Shown: piece after piece, positions 9,426 through 19,862 of the stretch
How the letters are laid out: every line of letters starts with the position of its first letter
Position numbering within the stretch: position 1 is the stretch's first letter
Source: Ascarosepion bandense
Lineage: Eukaryota; Mollusca; Cephalopoda; Sepiida; Sepiidae
Assembly: GCA_037127315.1 (NCBI GenBank)
Contig: JBBBDQ010001273.1
Coordinates: forward strand, 3,889,099-3,953,098
Direction of reading: 5' to 3'
DNA: 64,000 nucleotides
The notes under the pieces: generated by a model
Databases searched by the model: none
Seen by the model: the letters and a program-made list of their open reading frames with translations, nothing else
What the model was told of the DNA's origin: nothing
Program-made: the position numbers and the translations under genes

Positions 9426-9774
9426 TATTTTATGAAATGCTTGTTTAAATACTTTTGTTATAGATATGACAGAAATAAATGATTGAACTGAATAGCACCA
9501 CCAAGCTTTGGTATAGATTAAATTTACTTAAAGCCAAGTGGTCTTTCCTCCAATCCTGTCTCTCTTGCAATGTTGTTTCTTTCATTTATCAAATACAGGT
9601 TGCTTGAAATTAAGATTGATTCCTGTTATTTAGTTGAACGGGCGTTTATAAAGCATGAGCTACATAAATTATCAGTATTTTTCCTCAAGCTTTTGTTTAT
9701 ATCGGCTTTCGTTGGCTAATATTAGGAACAATTTTTTCTTTCTTTTTTTCTTTTTCTTTTTTACCGCTACTTAA
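9426..9774. other. No feature seen
   Basis: AT-rich, with a T/C run at 9734-9764; no element recognised. Confidence 0.45.
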
Positions 9775-11060
9775 CAACAAATCGCTATAATTTTGAAGAG
9801 CATGTTAATTCGAAGAATAAAAGTTATCTTAACTTTCTACTCTCCAAACGCTCCGGTTCAGAAAATTGTAATTTAGACAAACATATATTCAATTTTTCTA
9901 ATGTCACTCTTGCTAGTTCTTTCCAAGGAATTGAGTTTTTGTATTCCTTCTACTAAAATCAGTAAAGAACTGAGTTTGAACTTTTGTTCTCTCAATTGAA
10001 CTTGCATAAACCACTTTTTCTGATAAGCTTTTATTATGCAAGACTAGATTATTTGAACTATTTGGTGAATTTTCCTCTCTCTCTTACTTAGCGGAGTGTC
10101 CACTTCCAGACTATTAAGGTGTTAAAAACCACGAGTGATATTCATATTAAGTTTGATAAAGGCTCTGTGTAAACATTTAGTGTCTTTTGTATACCAATGT
10201 TCCTCTCAAAGACACCCTAGACATCTTCACTGACGCTCTTTATAGGGGTCACCTTTGGTCCTGTTTCAATTCCTGAAATTTTGTTCTTTGAATTTATGCA
10301 AATAGCAACTAAGGAGGTTGAGATTAACAATTCCTTGGATCTCTCTCGTTTTAGCCAACATTTGTGTTGGCATTTATGAGAGTCAGTTGTTTGAAAAATG
10401 CCATAAACGCCTAGTATATTTGCGTTATGTCGAAGATATGTTTTCCCTCTTTGACTCATTCAACGACCTACGGATTTTCATGCTCAGATTAATTCCCTTC
10501 ATCCATCATTATAATTTACTACTTAAGTAGAACATAATTGTAGTTTGCCTTTCTCGGATGTCCTGGTTGAACGTAGAAATGGTTAGTTTATTACATCTGT
10601 TTATGTCAAACCTACGTTCACAGGTTTGTATACCAATTGGAATTATTTTGTTCCAAAGTCCCGAAAAATCAACCTTATTTCTATTCTCGTCCACCGCGCG
10701 CTTATGATTTGTTCTTGTACACTTAGTGAAGAACTGGGGAACATTCGTCGCACTTTAAGGGACAATGGATATCCTGTCCAATCAAAGACCTGAAACATGT
10801 TCTTGCTTACATAAGATCCAGCAACCTAAGTCATTTTCGGAGAACAACTCAGTCCGTGCACGATTCTACGATAGGCCAGCACCTGTTGGAGAGTAAAAAT
10901 TATGCCAGGTGAGATGGTGACAGCAGGTTGACAATTTTATACAAGAAATGGTCTGAAAACCATTTACGTGTTCTTGAAGGTTTTTGCGTCAAACTATATA
11001 AACCGGGTATTTGTAAACAAAAAGAAAACTTTTTGCGTTCCCTTGTAATATTTAGTGGGC
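9775..11060 (+). pseudogene. Penelope-like element, most of the RT and the nuclease end
   Basis: Readable in order across several frames: KLNFLLSKRSG-like N-terminal part; TLDIFTDALYRGHL (fingers); EILFFEFMQIATKEVE; SLVLANICVGIYE ('GSPLGPVLANIFVGFYE'); RLVYLRYVEDMFSLFDSFND (catalytic RYVDDIF, second Asp conserved, first changed to Glu); LPFLDVLVER-like; VKPTFTGLYTNWN; INLISILVHRALMIC; DLKHVLAYI; and finally HLRVLEGFCVKLYKPGICKQ, the end of the GIY-YIG endonuclease domain. PLE retrotransposons encode an RT joined to a GIY-YIG nuclease. Stops and frameshifts occur throughout and the canonical GIY-YIG pair itself is not seen. It is the most complete PLE of this lineage in the window and differs clearly from the lineage at 59000. 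Confidence 0.85.
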
Positions 11061-11194
11061 TGCGAGCAAATTTTTCTCCTTTTTATACTTTGTTGGAGCA
11101 TTTTCTCATATTCGTAAACTCTTTTTGCAATAAATTACTTATTAATCCTCTTGCAAACTTGCCCTCCTCTTCCAGTTTGTCTCCATGGTTAATC

Positions 11195-11290
11195 TTCTGT
11201 CAATTAACCTTGCCAACGGTACCCTCTAAAAGAAGTGTTGGCAGAAAGGATACTAACGGGTAAAGATGTCTCCATACATATTCAAAACTA
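11195..11290 (+). repeat. Dispersed repeat shared with 9310-9425, copy 2
   Basis: Partner of 9310-9425. It lies about 130 bases after the PLE nuclease end and runs into a short TA/CA-rich stretch. Confidence 0.65.
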
Positions 11291-11520
11291 TATATATATA
11301 TATTTGCACAACCTGTGTGTGTATATTATTTACACTATTTACATGGTTCAGACTGCTATCCTCATCTTTGTTGCCATATTTACGATGTTTCGGCCTACAC
11401 GTTCCAGTCTTCTTCAGTTTATTGGAATTTGGATTTGAAATCTTTATTTCGTTGACCAGCGTAGATTGTTCTAATTCTACTAGTCATACCTCTTCCAGAT
11501 GTCTCAAAAGCAGTTAACTC
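11290..11520 (-). mobile_element. SINE3-type module, minus strand, 3' part
   Basis: Minus-strand sequence carries the SINE3 body (gagaacaatctac, then ctgaagaagactgg and aggccgaaacatcg) and the 3' block aaagatgaggatagcagtct...gtaaatagtgtaaata. It forms an inverted pair with 11740-11842, separated by about 220 bases. Confidence 0.7.
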
Positions 11521-11739
11521 ACTTTAACGCAACTCTCACTAAGTTTTTGTTCATCTCTGTGGGAGCCAATTCTTCGGTTCAAGTCATTGGATTTAACCAA
11601 TCCTTTTATTCACTGTGTCCTTGAGAACACCAGTTTATGAAATTTTAGGACCTATAAACCTGATACTTCAGTAACTTTTTTTTTTAGCAGAATTCATATT
11701 ACAATTTTGTTTGTAAATGTTCCTCTAGACCACACTGCC

Positions 11740-11840
11740 GGTTGGAGTGTACAACGACCGAAACATCGTGAACATAGTAACAAAGATGAGGATAACAGTC
11801 CGTACGATTTAGCGTAAATAACTACAATACCACATGTCAG

Positions 11841-11842
<2 letters not shown>
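11740..11842 (+). mobile_element. SINE3-type 3' module, plus strand
   Basis: Contains ggagtgtacaacgaccgaaa, catcgtgaac and aaagatgaggataacagtcc, the same module as at 22775-23000, 23220-23500 and 24405-24625. The tRNA-like head is absent. Confidence 0.7.

Positions 11843-11918
<76 letters not shown>
11843..11918. repeat. (TA)n(TG)n microsatellite
   Basis: TA units switch to TG units directly after the SINE3 end. Confidence 0.97.
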
Positions 11919-11921
<3 letters not shown>

Positions 11922-11939
11922 GTTGACAGTAAATATATT

Positions 11940-12690
11940 TTTCTTATGATTTGTTTCTAAATATTTATCTTTTCTATCTTGGCTTATTTTTTTGGTTATT
12001 TTTATTTCCGTATTGCGTCAATGAATTTTTTGTTTTATTTTGGATTGACTCATTTGTTTTTTTGTTTTTTTTTTAAATTTTTACTTCATTCACAGTTTGT
12101 TTTTTTCTTAGCTTGTTTTTTTTTCTTTATCCCTTTCTATTATTTCAACCTTTTTAATATTTTTCCTGTTTTATTTCCTCGTATACAAAAAATTCCTCAC
12201 GTATCCTTTCTTCTCCATTTTTTTTATTGGTATTCTTTTTCTTTCTTTTCTCATCTTGTTTCCAATCACTACGACACTATTTAATAAATCATTAAAAAAT
12301 AAAATTATAAAATATCGTGTGTTTTCCTTCAAATTGCAGCTTCATTTTGATTTGTCTTTTTTTATCATATATTTTCGAAGATTAACATTTCTTTTTTAAC
12401 TGTCTGTTAACATTCTTTTTTTTTTCATTCTTTTTATTATCCTCTTTTCTTCTCACTGCTTTTTCCCCATACACACCATTCTTCTTCAATTTTCGTTTTC
12501 CGTTTGAAACTGTCACGAAAAAAAATGACAAAAAATAACATTAAGTTTAACCTTAATTTCTTTTCTTTCTGTTTACTCCCTCTTATTCTACGTCCTTTTT
12601 TAATGTTCGAGAATTACTTTATTCAACTCTCCTCTTCTTCTTTTTTTACCTTCCTCTTTTTTTCTTCATTCCCGCCGCTAATCTCTTGTA
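11940..12690. repeat. Long pyrimidine-rich tract
   Basis: The plus strand is T-rich with frequent C and few purine runs. Open frames here are Phe/Leu/Ser-rich artefacts. Confidence 0.75.
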
Positions 12691-12920
12691 ACCCTTGAGG
12701 CCCACTGAGCAACAATCCTAAGCGCTTCTCTAATTGGCTTGCGCTTGTCATGTGACACGCATATGTCGATCAGTCGGTATTTCAACTGTCAGAATAGACG
12801 AACAAGTTTACAAAGGTGGCGTGGCTTTTCACTTCCAATAAACATCACAAGTCACCTCGCATTTAACAAGGCGGCGTGTCAGCCTCATTTCCAAGTTAAA
12901 GTGTAACTGGCTTGCCATTG
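12690..12920. promoter_or_regulatory. GC-richer core between pyrimidine and purine tracts, possibly regulatory
   Basis: About 230 bases of mixed, GC-richer sequence with an attggct (inverted CCAAT-like) motif near 12733 and a catgtgacacg E-box-like site near 12750. No gene start is visible. The regulatory reading is weak; what is directly seen is the composition change and the strand switch of the flanking tracts. Confidence 0.2.
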
Positions 12921-13980
12921 TAGTTGCAAGAAGACAAAAGAATAATGTGAAAAAAAAATGTCGATAAAAGGTCCGAGGAAGTGAAAGAATCGCAGGAAAG
13001 ACTAGAAAAGTTTCGACTAACAAATGATCGTAATGATAATGATGGTGATGATTATAATGATGAGAATGATTAACAATAAAATTGTAGGAAATTGACGAAG
13101 AAAAATGGCGACGGAGACTAAAAAACACCGAAAGAATTCATGACAAAACAACAAAGGAAAGAGGAGACGATAAAAACATAAAGAACATATTTAAGAAATG
13201 AAAAAGCAAAAGAAAATAAAAAATGAAAGGAAAAGAAGGGAAGTAAAAATGCATAAAAAAATGAAATACCAATAAAGAAATAAAAAAATAGAAGTACAAG
13301 TAGCAAGGATAACATAACTGATTCGAAGGAAAAAATGTGAATTATAGCAATATGAGAAAGAAAAAAAAAAGAAACAAAATTGAAGAATGGCGTATAGGGA
13401 AAAAGAAGAAAATAAAAGAGTTCATAAAGAAGCATAAAAACTGAAAACTTACGGAAAAATAAAAAAAACAGCAAAAATAACCAGAATATGAATGAATCGG
13501 AGTACAATTTTGATAAACCATTAAAAAAATCAAGGAATCAAAGAAAAAATGAGAAATACACAAACTGCAATAAAAGAAAGAAAAAGTATGAAGAAAAACG
13601 AGTACAAACGAATGATCATTGAAATGGAAGGCACTAATAATTGCAATATTATAGGGACAGACAACGAGGGAGAAGGTAAAAGACAGACAACGAGAGAGAA
13701 AGAAAAAGACAGACAACGAGAGAGAAGGAAAGAGACAGATCATGAGGGAGAAGGAAAGAGATAGACAACAAGGGAGACGGAAAGAGAACGAGGGAGACGA
13801 AAAGAGAACGAGGGCGACGAAAAGAGAACGAGGGCGACGAAAAGAGAACAAGGGAGACGAAAAGAGAAAGAGAACGAGAATGAAAAAGGAAGTGAACGAG
13901 AATGAAAGGGAAATAGAACGAGAACGAAGAAGAAAGAGAACGAGATTGAAAGAGAAAAACTGAACAAAACAAAAAAAGCA
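12920..13980. repeat. Long purine-rich tract with GA-type minisatellite
   Basis: The plus strand is almost entirely A/G for about 1 kb. Within 13660-13960 irregular units of 15-25 bp recur, the clearest being gagggcgacgaaaagagaac in tandem at about 13790-13870. Minus-strand frames of up to 222 codons are Phe/Leu/Ser/Arg-rich products of this composition, not genes. Confidence 0.85.
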
Positions 13981-14039
13981 AGAGGTTTTGTCGGAGAAAG
14001 TCAGTAACAATAATGAAGAAAAGAGTAAAAAGGAGATTT

Positions 14040-14413
14040 TAAAAATATATATATAATAATAATGTGAGGGGGGAAAAAGAAAATTATATTCACAAGCGAA
14101 TAAGCCCCAAAATCAAGTCAATGTTCGTCTCCTGAGTATCAAGCCGACAGTTATCTTTTCGGCCGAGACGTCCAAACACATCTGCTCATTCATCTCGTCA
14201 GACAGACATTTATAGAGTGACTGGCTGTGTTCGTTCAGATGGCAAATATATACATTTGAATTAACCCATGTTGGTAATTGCTAAAGTTACCTACACACAT
14301 AAATAGGGATTTATTTAAATTCTCTCAAAATTGCAGACTTATATAGAGCCACGGGCATGTGGTTATAATAATATACAAACATCAGTTTCACTCGCTTCTA
14401 TTAATTCCATGCA

Positions 14414-14417
<4 letters not shown>
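14040..14417. other. Unassigned sequence
   Basis: A mixed-composition patch (14100-14240) of unknown nature in AT-rich DNA. Confidence 0.4.

Positions 14418-14470
<53 letters not shown>
14418..14470. repeat. (TA)n(TATG)n microsatellite
   Basis: TA units pass into about six TATG units. Confidence 0.97.
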
Positions 14471-14479
14471 TAAACATAG

Positions 14480-15290
14480 GAAAAGAAAGATTATATCGTT
14501 AAACTCCCCGTTCTGTAGACTATCAACTATTAACATTGGGAAGATCTTAAATTAATAAGTAAACATTTTCATAACGACAACCCCTGAGTAAAATATTCAA
14601 TAGGAAAGCGATTAAGATTAGTTATTCTTCTACTAATAATATGTACAACATCATTTAGCTCCTGCAGTACCCAAATTTAACTGGAATCAATTTGTATTTT
14701 AAATCCTAGCATCCTGAAAGATCTTATGATTTTCTTCGGAATTTTCATAATCAAGGGGCCGTTATTATTCGGGATGAACATAAGTCCATCATCTCAGTAT
14801 AAGACCTACCTGCTTAGGATCCACAACTTTACTAAGGATATCTAGGATATCGATGCCTACTAAATCGGTAACTTAGGCTGAATCATGTGCTTCCATGGGG
14901 ACGTCAAATTTATTATTGTTACTTTTAGTCCAGGAAGAATCGTTAAGGGTAAGGAGGGATTTCCTCGCTGCGAGAATAATATTAGCTTCATCTTCTGTGA
15001 TCTGTACATAGCTTCTAGCAAAATTTATATAGTTCACTAGGAGGTATCTAGATATAAAAGGATAGAAGTTCGTAATATAAAATTTAAGAAATGTGTTTCT
15101 AGTTTTATCAGCAATATTGTTAAACTAATAGATAGTGTCTGCAGAATTCATCCAGAGGTTGGATCGGAGGGTACGTTAGAGCTTAGTGGTTATATTTTCG
15201 ATAATCCTTTTTTTCGAGATTAATCCTAATTCGCTTTTAGTTGGATTTATTAATCTAGATTGTATCTTATTTTCGAAATTGGGTTTATGA
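14480..15290 (-). pseudogene. Divergent reverse transcriptase remnant (YRDDG type, PLE-like)
   Basis: Minus-strand translation reads, in order, NPTKSELGLISKKRIIENI, WMNSADTIY, TRNTFLKFYITNFYPFISRY (RT motif A, 'FxxFDIxNFYPSI'), DEANIILAARKSLLTLNDSS, FDVPMEAHDSA (equivalent of 'FDVTMGSxDGAE'), DLVGIDILDILSKV and DPKQVGLILR, where 'GLYRDDG' would be expected. I associate this order with a distinct RT group found in cnidarians and molluscs, possibly of the Hydra/Naiad type of Penelope-like elements; the group assignment is from memory and tentative. Motif A has lost its Asp, and motif C is broken by a frameshift. No nuclease end was found. Confidence 0.5.
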
Positions 15291-15298
15291 TCGCATAT

Positions 15299-15467
15299 AT
15301 AATTGATTTAAGTATAATGATCATATTTCCCTTTATCATTAAAATAAATACAAAAGTATATCGTTTAAAAATGTGAGGATTTTAGGAGTTTTTTTTTTTT
15401 TAATGAGATACTTTTGTATTTATTTTAATAATAAAGGGAAATATGATCCTCATACGTAAATCAATTT
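15299..15467. repeat. Foldback element with about 64-bp arms
   Basis: Arms 15299-15362 and 15403-15467 are inverted copies at about 90 percent (shared core catatttccctttat and taaaataaatacaaaagtat), with a 40-base T-rich loop. There is no coding capacity; it is a MITE or hairpin-type insertion. Confidence 0.85.
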
Positions 15468-15489
15468 TGTCTTGGTGGCAGTAGAAAGA

Positions 15490-15490
<1 letters not shown>

Positions 15491-15557
<67 letters not shown>
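15491..15557. repeat. (TA)n(TG)n microsatellite
   Basis: TA units followed by about 20 TG units. Confidence 0.97.
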
Positions 15558-15559
<2 letters not shown>

Positions 15560-15599
15560 CTGATAAGAAAGTATAGTTTTATGGTATGTAGGTAGATAT

Positions 15600-15893
15600 G
15601 AGTTGTGGTGCAGTAGATATCGACTCGGAATGAGAAATCGGAGAGCAGAGTTCGACTTCCAGTTGAATTCCTTGCACTTACGAGCAAAAATATTTGAGAA
15701 AGAGTATTAATCCATCACTTCTCCTTTCAGCTACGGGTTAAATAGCAGAATAGATTGGCTTCTGTAGCCTTGGATGACAACCAGTCTACCGCAGAAAGTA
15801 ATGGCAACCTACTGCGGGAAAATCATCTGCCTAGTCAGTCCTGTCTCAAGAGACGTGATCGCCCAAGCGTGTATCACGTATGGCACTGAGTTA
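15600..15893 (+). mobile_element. SINE1 copy A (tRNA-headed SINE)
   Basis: Starts with the tRNA-like head: tgtggtgcagtagatatcga (box A region) and agagttcgacttccagt (box B-like). The SINE1 body follows (cagctacgggttaaatag, ggcaacctactgcgggaaaa) and it ends with the terminal motif gatcgcccaagcgtgtatca. About 295 bp and near full length. Repeat R1 follows with no gap. Confidence 0.9.
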
Positions 15894-15894
15894 C

Positions 15895-16325
15895 ATGATG
15901 AAGCCGAGTAGCTGCAATTGAGCCATCTATTGCACTGCGCAAGTACTTCCTGATTCGGAGTGGTGTTCAGAATTATGATTTACAGGTAAGATATTTTTTT
16001 AAAGAGGTAGGCTGGGGTGAGAGTTACTGTAAGGTTTGCTGGTGAAATAAAAAGGGTGAAGGCTGATATGATTTAGGCTGATATGATTTAGGCGTGTCAA
16101 CCGGAAAAACAACTAGCCTGGAGCGACAAGGTACGACTTTTCCTGTTGACTTCAATATTTATTCTCTTATTTTTTCTTTTGCCATTTTTTTTATCGTCAT
16201 GAGTATCTGTGTAATTGGCTCACATTTACATATTCGTTTTCTTTAATATACTTTGCCTGCGCCCATGAGTTCGTTTTCTTGTTAGATTTGCTTTTTATTT
16301 CAGAGGTTAGTACTATAGAAATGAA
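15895..16325 (+). repeat. Dispersed repeat R1, copy 1
   Basis: Collinear with 30905-31305 over about 400 bases: gtggtgttcagaattatgat, agcctggagcgacaaggtac, a variable T-rich middle, and tagtactatagaaat at the end. The start of R1 is GC-richer. No tRNA or 5S motif and no coding frame is evident. At 16334-16375 a short SINE1 fragment (cattcacttacgcg) follows. Confidence 0.8.
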
Positions 16326-16569
16326 TGACAATTCGTTGCATTCACTTACGCGAAAATACCCTTAGAAGTGCACAATATCAGATACAGAGAATCAACAGAT
16401 ATAAGAACATATAGGACCCACCATGATACAGACTGGTGTAGTGTGATATTGACCTCAGTGTCAACGTTTCCTGTCTACATCTCTAATATTGAGCAGTTTT
16501 CCTTCTAAATATAGCATACCTTAAAACTTGATATTTATAAAATATTTTGCGTGAATTTAATAGGAGCGA

Positions 16570-16570
<1 letters not shown>

Positions 16571-16636
<66 letters not shown>
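16571..16636. repeat. (TA)n(TG)n microsatellite
   Basis: TA units switching to TG units. Confidence 0.97.
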
Positions 16637-16637
<1 letters not shown>

Positions 16638-16654
16638 TAAAAATGTAGTTTTTC

Positions 16655-16715
16655 AAGGTATATTATATTTATGAGTAAAGTGCTCAATATTACGGATAGA
16701 GCTTATGTAAATATA
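16655..16715 (+). repeat. Short dispersed repeat shared with 57435-57500
   Basis: Both copies share gtatattatat, a gagtaaa-t stretch and ggatagagctt in the same order. Confidence 0.55.
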
Positions 16716-16864
16716 AATATGAGTGGATGATGAGGTCGGCACCGAACTGCTACAACCTGCATCATGCTTGAACTTTTGTTTTTATATCTATATACGCTTT
16801 ATCTCTGAACAATTATACCGTAAATATGGTATACTTAAAAACTGCATTTTTTAACGTGTGTTAT

Positions 16865-17130
16865 GGTACAGTGGATATGGGCACAGGACGAGAAATCGAA
16901 GAGCTGATTTCGAATTTCAGTTGAATTTGTTGCATTCACTTACGCACAAATACCTTGAGAAAGATAATAACCGTCTCTTCTCTCCAACTATTAGTTAAAT
17001 AACAGGACCGATTTGATTCTATAGTCATAGATGGCAACCAGTCTACCGCAAGAAAATCTGCCCAGTCAGTCATCTCTCTTTCGAGACATGATCACCAAAG
17101 CCTGTAACACGTATGGCACTTAACTGGGAT

Positions 17131-17131
<1 letters not shown>
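16865..17131 (+). mobile_element. SINE1 copy B
   Basis: Diverged head (tggtacagtggatatgg), then the body with gcattcacttacgcacaaat and the terminal cgagacatgatcacc block, ending at cacttaactg. A (CA)n tract follows directly. A deletion removes part of the central segment. Confidence 0.9.

Positions 17132-17201
<70 letters not shown>
17132..17201. repeat. (CA)n microsatellite
   Basis: About 35 pure CA units starting nine bases after the end of SINE1 copy B. Confidence 0.98.
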
Positions 17202-17203
<2 letters not shown>

Positions 17204-17569
17204 TATTTAGGCAGTAAATGTTTTTAAGCAGAACTATAAAAAACAACAGAGGTTTGTGTCTATTAATTTCAATTATCGACTTTTCTGAATTAAGAATAAT
17301 CATTCTCTGACAGAGGAGGAAATTTAATCAAAGGAACGGAAATTTTCTGTCAGAATTTCCTCCTATGCATTGTCCTCAGATTGACACCGAAACACTCTGA
17401 AATATTTCTGTTGAAGATTCCAGTACAGTGAATTGCGTCATGCTGCTCATTATTTCACAGACAGTGATCATCTAAGATTACTGTACTATACAGTCGATAA
17501 GAATCAAACAAACACGTATGTGCAAAAAAAGACGACAATTTACCCACATATATACCCATGTATTTACCC

Positions 17570-17571
<2 letters not shown>

Positions 17572-17602
<31 letters not shown>
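17572..17602. repeat. (TA)n microsatellite
   Basis: About 15 TA units, preceded by a catgtatttaccc-type near-repeat. Confidence 0.95.
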
Positions 17603-17605
<3 letters not shown>

Positions 17606-17659
17606 GTGAAGAGAACCAACAGTTTTACAATTCCGAGTTCTCCGCAAGCATATTATAAT

Positions 17660-17850
17660 TTGATTTGTTTTTAATTAAAATCAATATAGTTTACATTGAG
17701 ACACGGAAATTTCTGTGTTTCCAGATTTTTACCTCATTATCATTTTCGCAACAATGAACTAACATTGCCTGATTAGGTAAAAATCTCGAAACATAGAAAT
17801 TTCCGTATCGAAATGTAAACTATATCAATTTTAATTAAAAACAAATTTAA
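17660..17850. repeat. Foldback element with about 75-bp arms
   Basis: Arms 17660-17734 and 17775-17850 are inverted copies (left arm atagtttacattgagacacg; right arm read in reverse carries the same block with few changes), separated by 40 bases. MITE-like; no internal coding. Confidence 0.85.
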
Positions 17851-17879
17851 TTATGTTATATATATAAGGGGTCACTCAG

Positions 17880-18480
17880 ATCAATACTCAGCTTTGACCA
17901 CCTGCTTTATGCTTAAATCAATCGCCATACAGATTACATTGAAGCATAAAACAGACTCTCGCCGCTGGGTGTTGAAATCTGCGTCCACTTTTATGTATAC
18001 AATACGCTCTAACCCTGATAGTGAACACCCATAAATATAGCACGCCTTAAAACATATGTATAAGAAAAACTATGTAACCTTTGCTCATAATTACCGTCTC
18101 TCGTGTCTAACTCCACATGACAACCACTGTCCATAGAAAATAAATGATACTTGTTTTGTTGTTTCCACGTCTTCGTGTTTCTCATTTTCTACGAGTGTTT
18201 TTGTATGTATAAATGTTAGGAATTTTATAATTATTTAGCCAGAATTACAACTCTCCTACACATACCTCGTCTTCTTGAACATTTCCTGGTGCGGTTTCGT
18301 TTGGATAACTGATGTGCGTTCAGATTCTTTATGTTGTTATCTTCATTTCCCGTCCGAATAAACAGTGTCCTGAGAATTGAGAAAATAGTTTACGAGATGA
18401 AATGAAAAACTGTTCAGTGCCATCAAGAATTGGTTACAATTCTTTAAATTCCCAATAAAAGACACAGGTATGGTATATAA
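17880..18480. other. Unassigned sequence with a weak internal repeat
   Basis: The block aatatagcacgccttaaaac at about 18036 has relatives at about 16508 and 16824, so an old dispersed repeat is probably present. Nothing else is recognised. Confidence 0.35.
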
Positions 18481-18574
18481 GAAACTAGAACAAGATCTAT
18501 ATGTCTTATCTATTCAGGACGTGGGCGGTTATGGGTCTCCACAATTTCCTGTCCATTGTCTGTCAGTAAAGTAC

Positions 18575-18800
18575 CATCCCTGATACACGCTTGGGTGATA
18601 ATGTCTCGAAAGAGACATTGAGTGGGCATATTATTTTCCAGCAGTACGTTGCCTTTACTTTCACCAGTAGACTGGTTGCAACCCAAGGTTATACTACCCA
18701 ATATGTCCTGTTATTTAACTCATAGCTGGTGGGAGAAGAGTCGGATTAATACCTTTTCCAAGGGTATTTACGCGTACGTGAATGCAAAGTTGTAGCACCT
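18575..18800 (-). mobile_element. SINE1 copy C, 5' truncated
   Basis: Read on the minus strand it runs from the mid body (ttggaaaaggtattaatccg) to the end (caagcgtgtatcaggg). The tRNA-like head is missing. Confidence 0.85.
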
Positions 18801-18839
18801 GAAAAATATATTATCTTTCCTAATCCTTCTTTGCCAAAC

Positions 18840-19500
18840 TTTTATTCAAATTTAACTACAAGAACTCCTACAGAAGGTAGCTGAAGAGAGGAACAAGAAA
18901 GGACTACAAATAAACTGCAAGAAAACCGAATGCATGGTCATCAGCAAAAAAAAAGCAGCCCAAAATGCTAAATACAGGTGGGGGATACTAAAATCAAGCA
19001 GGTACAAAAATTTAAATACCTGGGAAGTTTTCTAACAGAAGACTGAAAGAAAAGACTACTGGATTGCTATGTAAAATCAGTTTTTCAATATGGAAATGAA
19101 TGCTGGACAATATCATCGATGATGAAAAAAACCTGAAATAGCTGAAATGTGGTTCTACAAAAGAATGTTGTGGATATCATGGATCGAGCATGTGAGCAAT
19201 TATGAGGTTTTGGAAAGGATGGAAAAGAAAAGGAAATTAATACTGATCATCAGAAAGAGACAGCTAAAGTTCCTAGGATATGCAATGAGGAAGGAGGGCT
19301 TGGAGAATTTGATATTAACAGGCCGGATAGAGGGAAGGAGAGAAAACAGCGTGTAACGTACTTGACTAACCTGAGCGGGTGGATGGCAGAAGTTGGGTTG
19401 TGTGGAGTAACAGGAGAAAGCGTGCTAGGAGCTACCAGAGATAGGGAGACGTGGAAGGCCATGATCGCCTTCGTCCTGAAAAGATAAGGCACATAGAAGA
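18840..19500 (+). pseudogene. RTE-type LINE, C-terminal part
   Basis: Broken translation includes EERNKKGLQINCKKTECMVI, KQVQKFKYLGSFLTED-like, EMWFYKRMLWISWIEHVSN, ERMEKKRKLILIIRKRQL, LKFLGYAMRKEGLENLILTG and a final W.AMIAFVLK block. It is the same family as 5441 and 21280, with an internal deletion after 'FLTED'. Confidence 0.85.
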
Positions 19501-19862
19501 AAAAGGTAGATAGGTTATGAGCTGCTTTACTCTGTCCGTTTTCTTCTGTAGCTCTCATTCATTGTTTCGGTTTGTCTAATGGTCTCATGTTCATTCCATG
19601 ATATACTCAGAATAATTCAGTAAAACATTTTTGTTACTTCACCTCTCTTCATCCGTGGGAAGACATTTTAGCGTTCACTGCCATATAGGAGGACTGAAAT
19701 TACGTAAAACTTCAATGCACTTTTCTTTGTTTCGAACGAAATCTTCCTGTTTCTTTACTTAAATTTTAGAAGGCATCTTTCGTTAACCAAAAGAGCATTC
19801 GAAATTACATTTTCCATCCTCTGCTAAAACTATTCCCAGATATTTAAATGTTTGTACTTGCT
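19500..19862 (-). pseudogene. RTE-type LINE (-), downstream half of a split copy
   Basis: Minus-strand translation starts QTFKYLGIVLAEDGKCNFE and continues with the diverged 'KISLETKKR..LNYYVISVLLYGSE' region. It is the continuation of the RTE part at 20295-20455; the 5S-headed retroposon separates the two. Confidence 0.75.

Noticed and set aside
12690..12920. Confident promoter call
   Set aside because: Only two short motif matches and no adjacent gene; kept as a low-confidence regulatory possibility.
13342..14010. Minus-strand open frame of 222 codons
   Set aside because: Lies in a polypurine tract; the Phe/Leu/Ser-rich translation follows from composition and has no domain signature.
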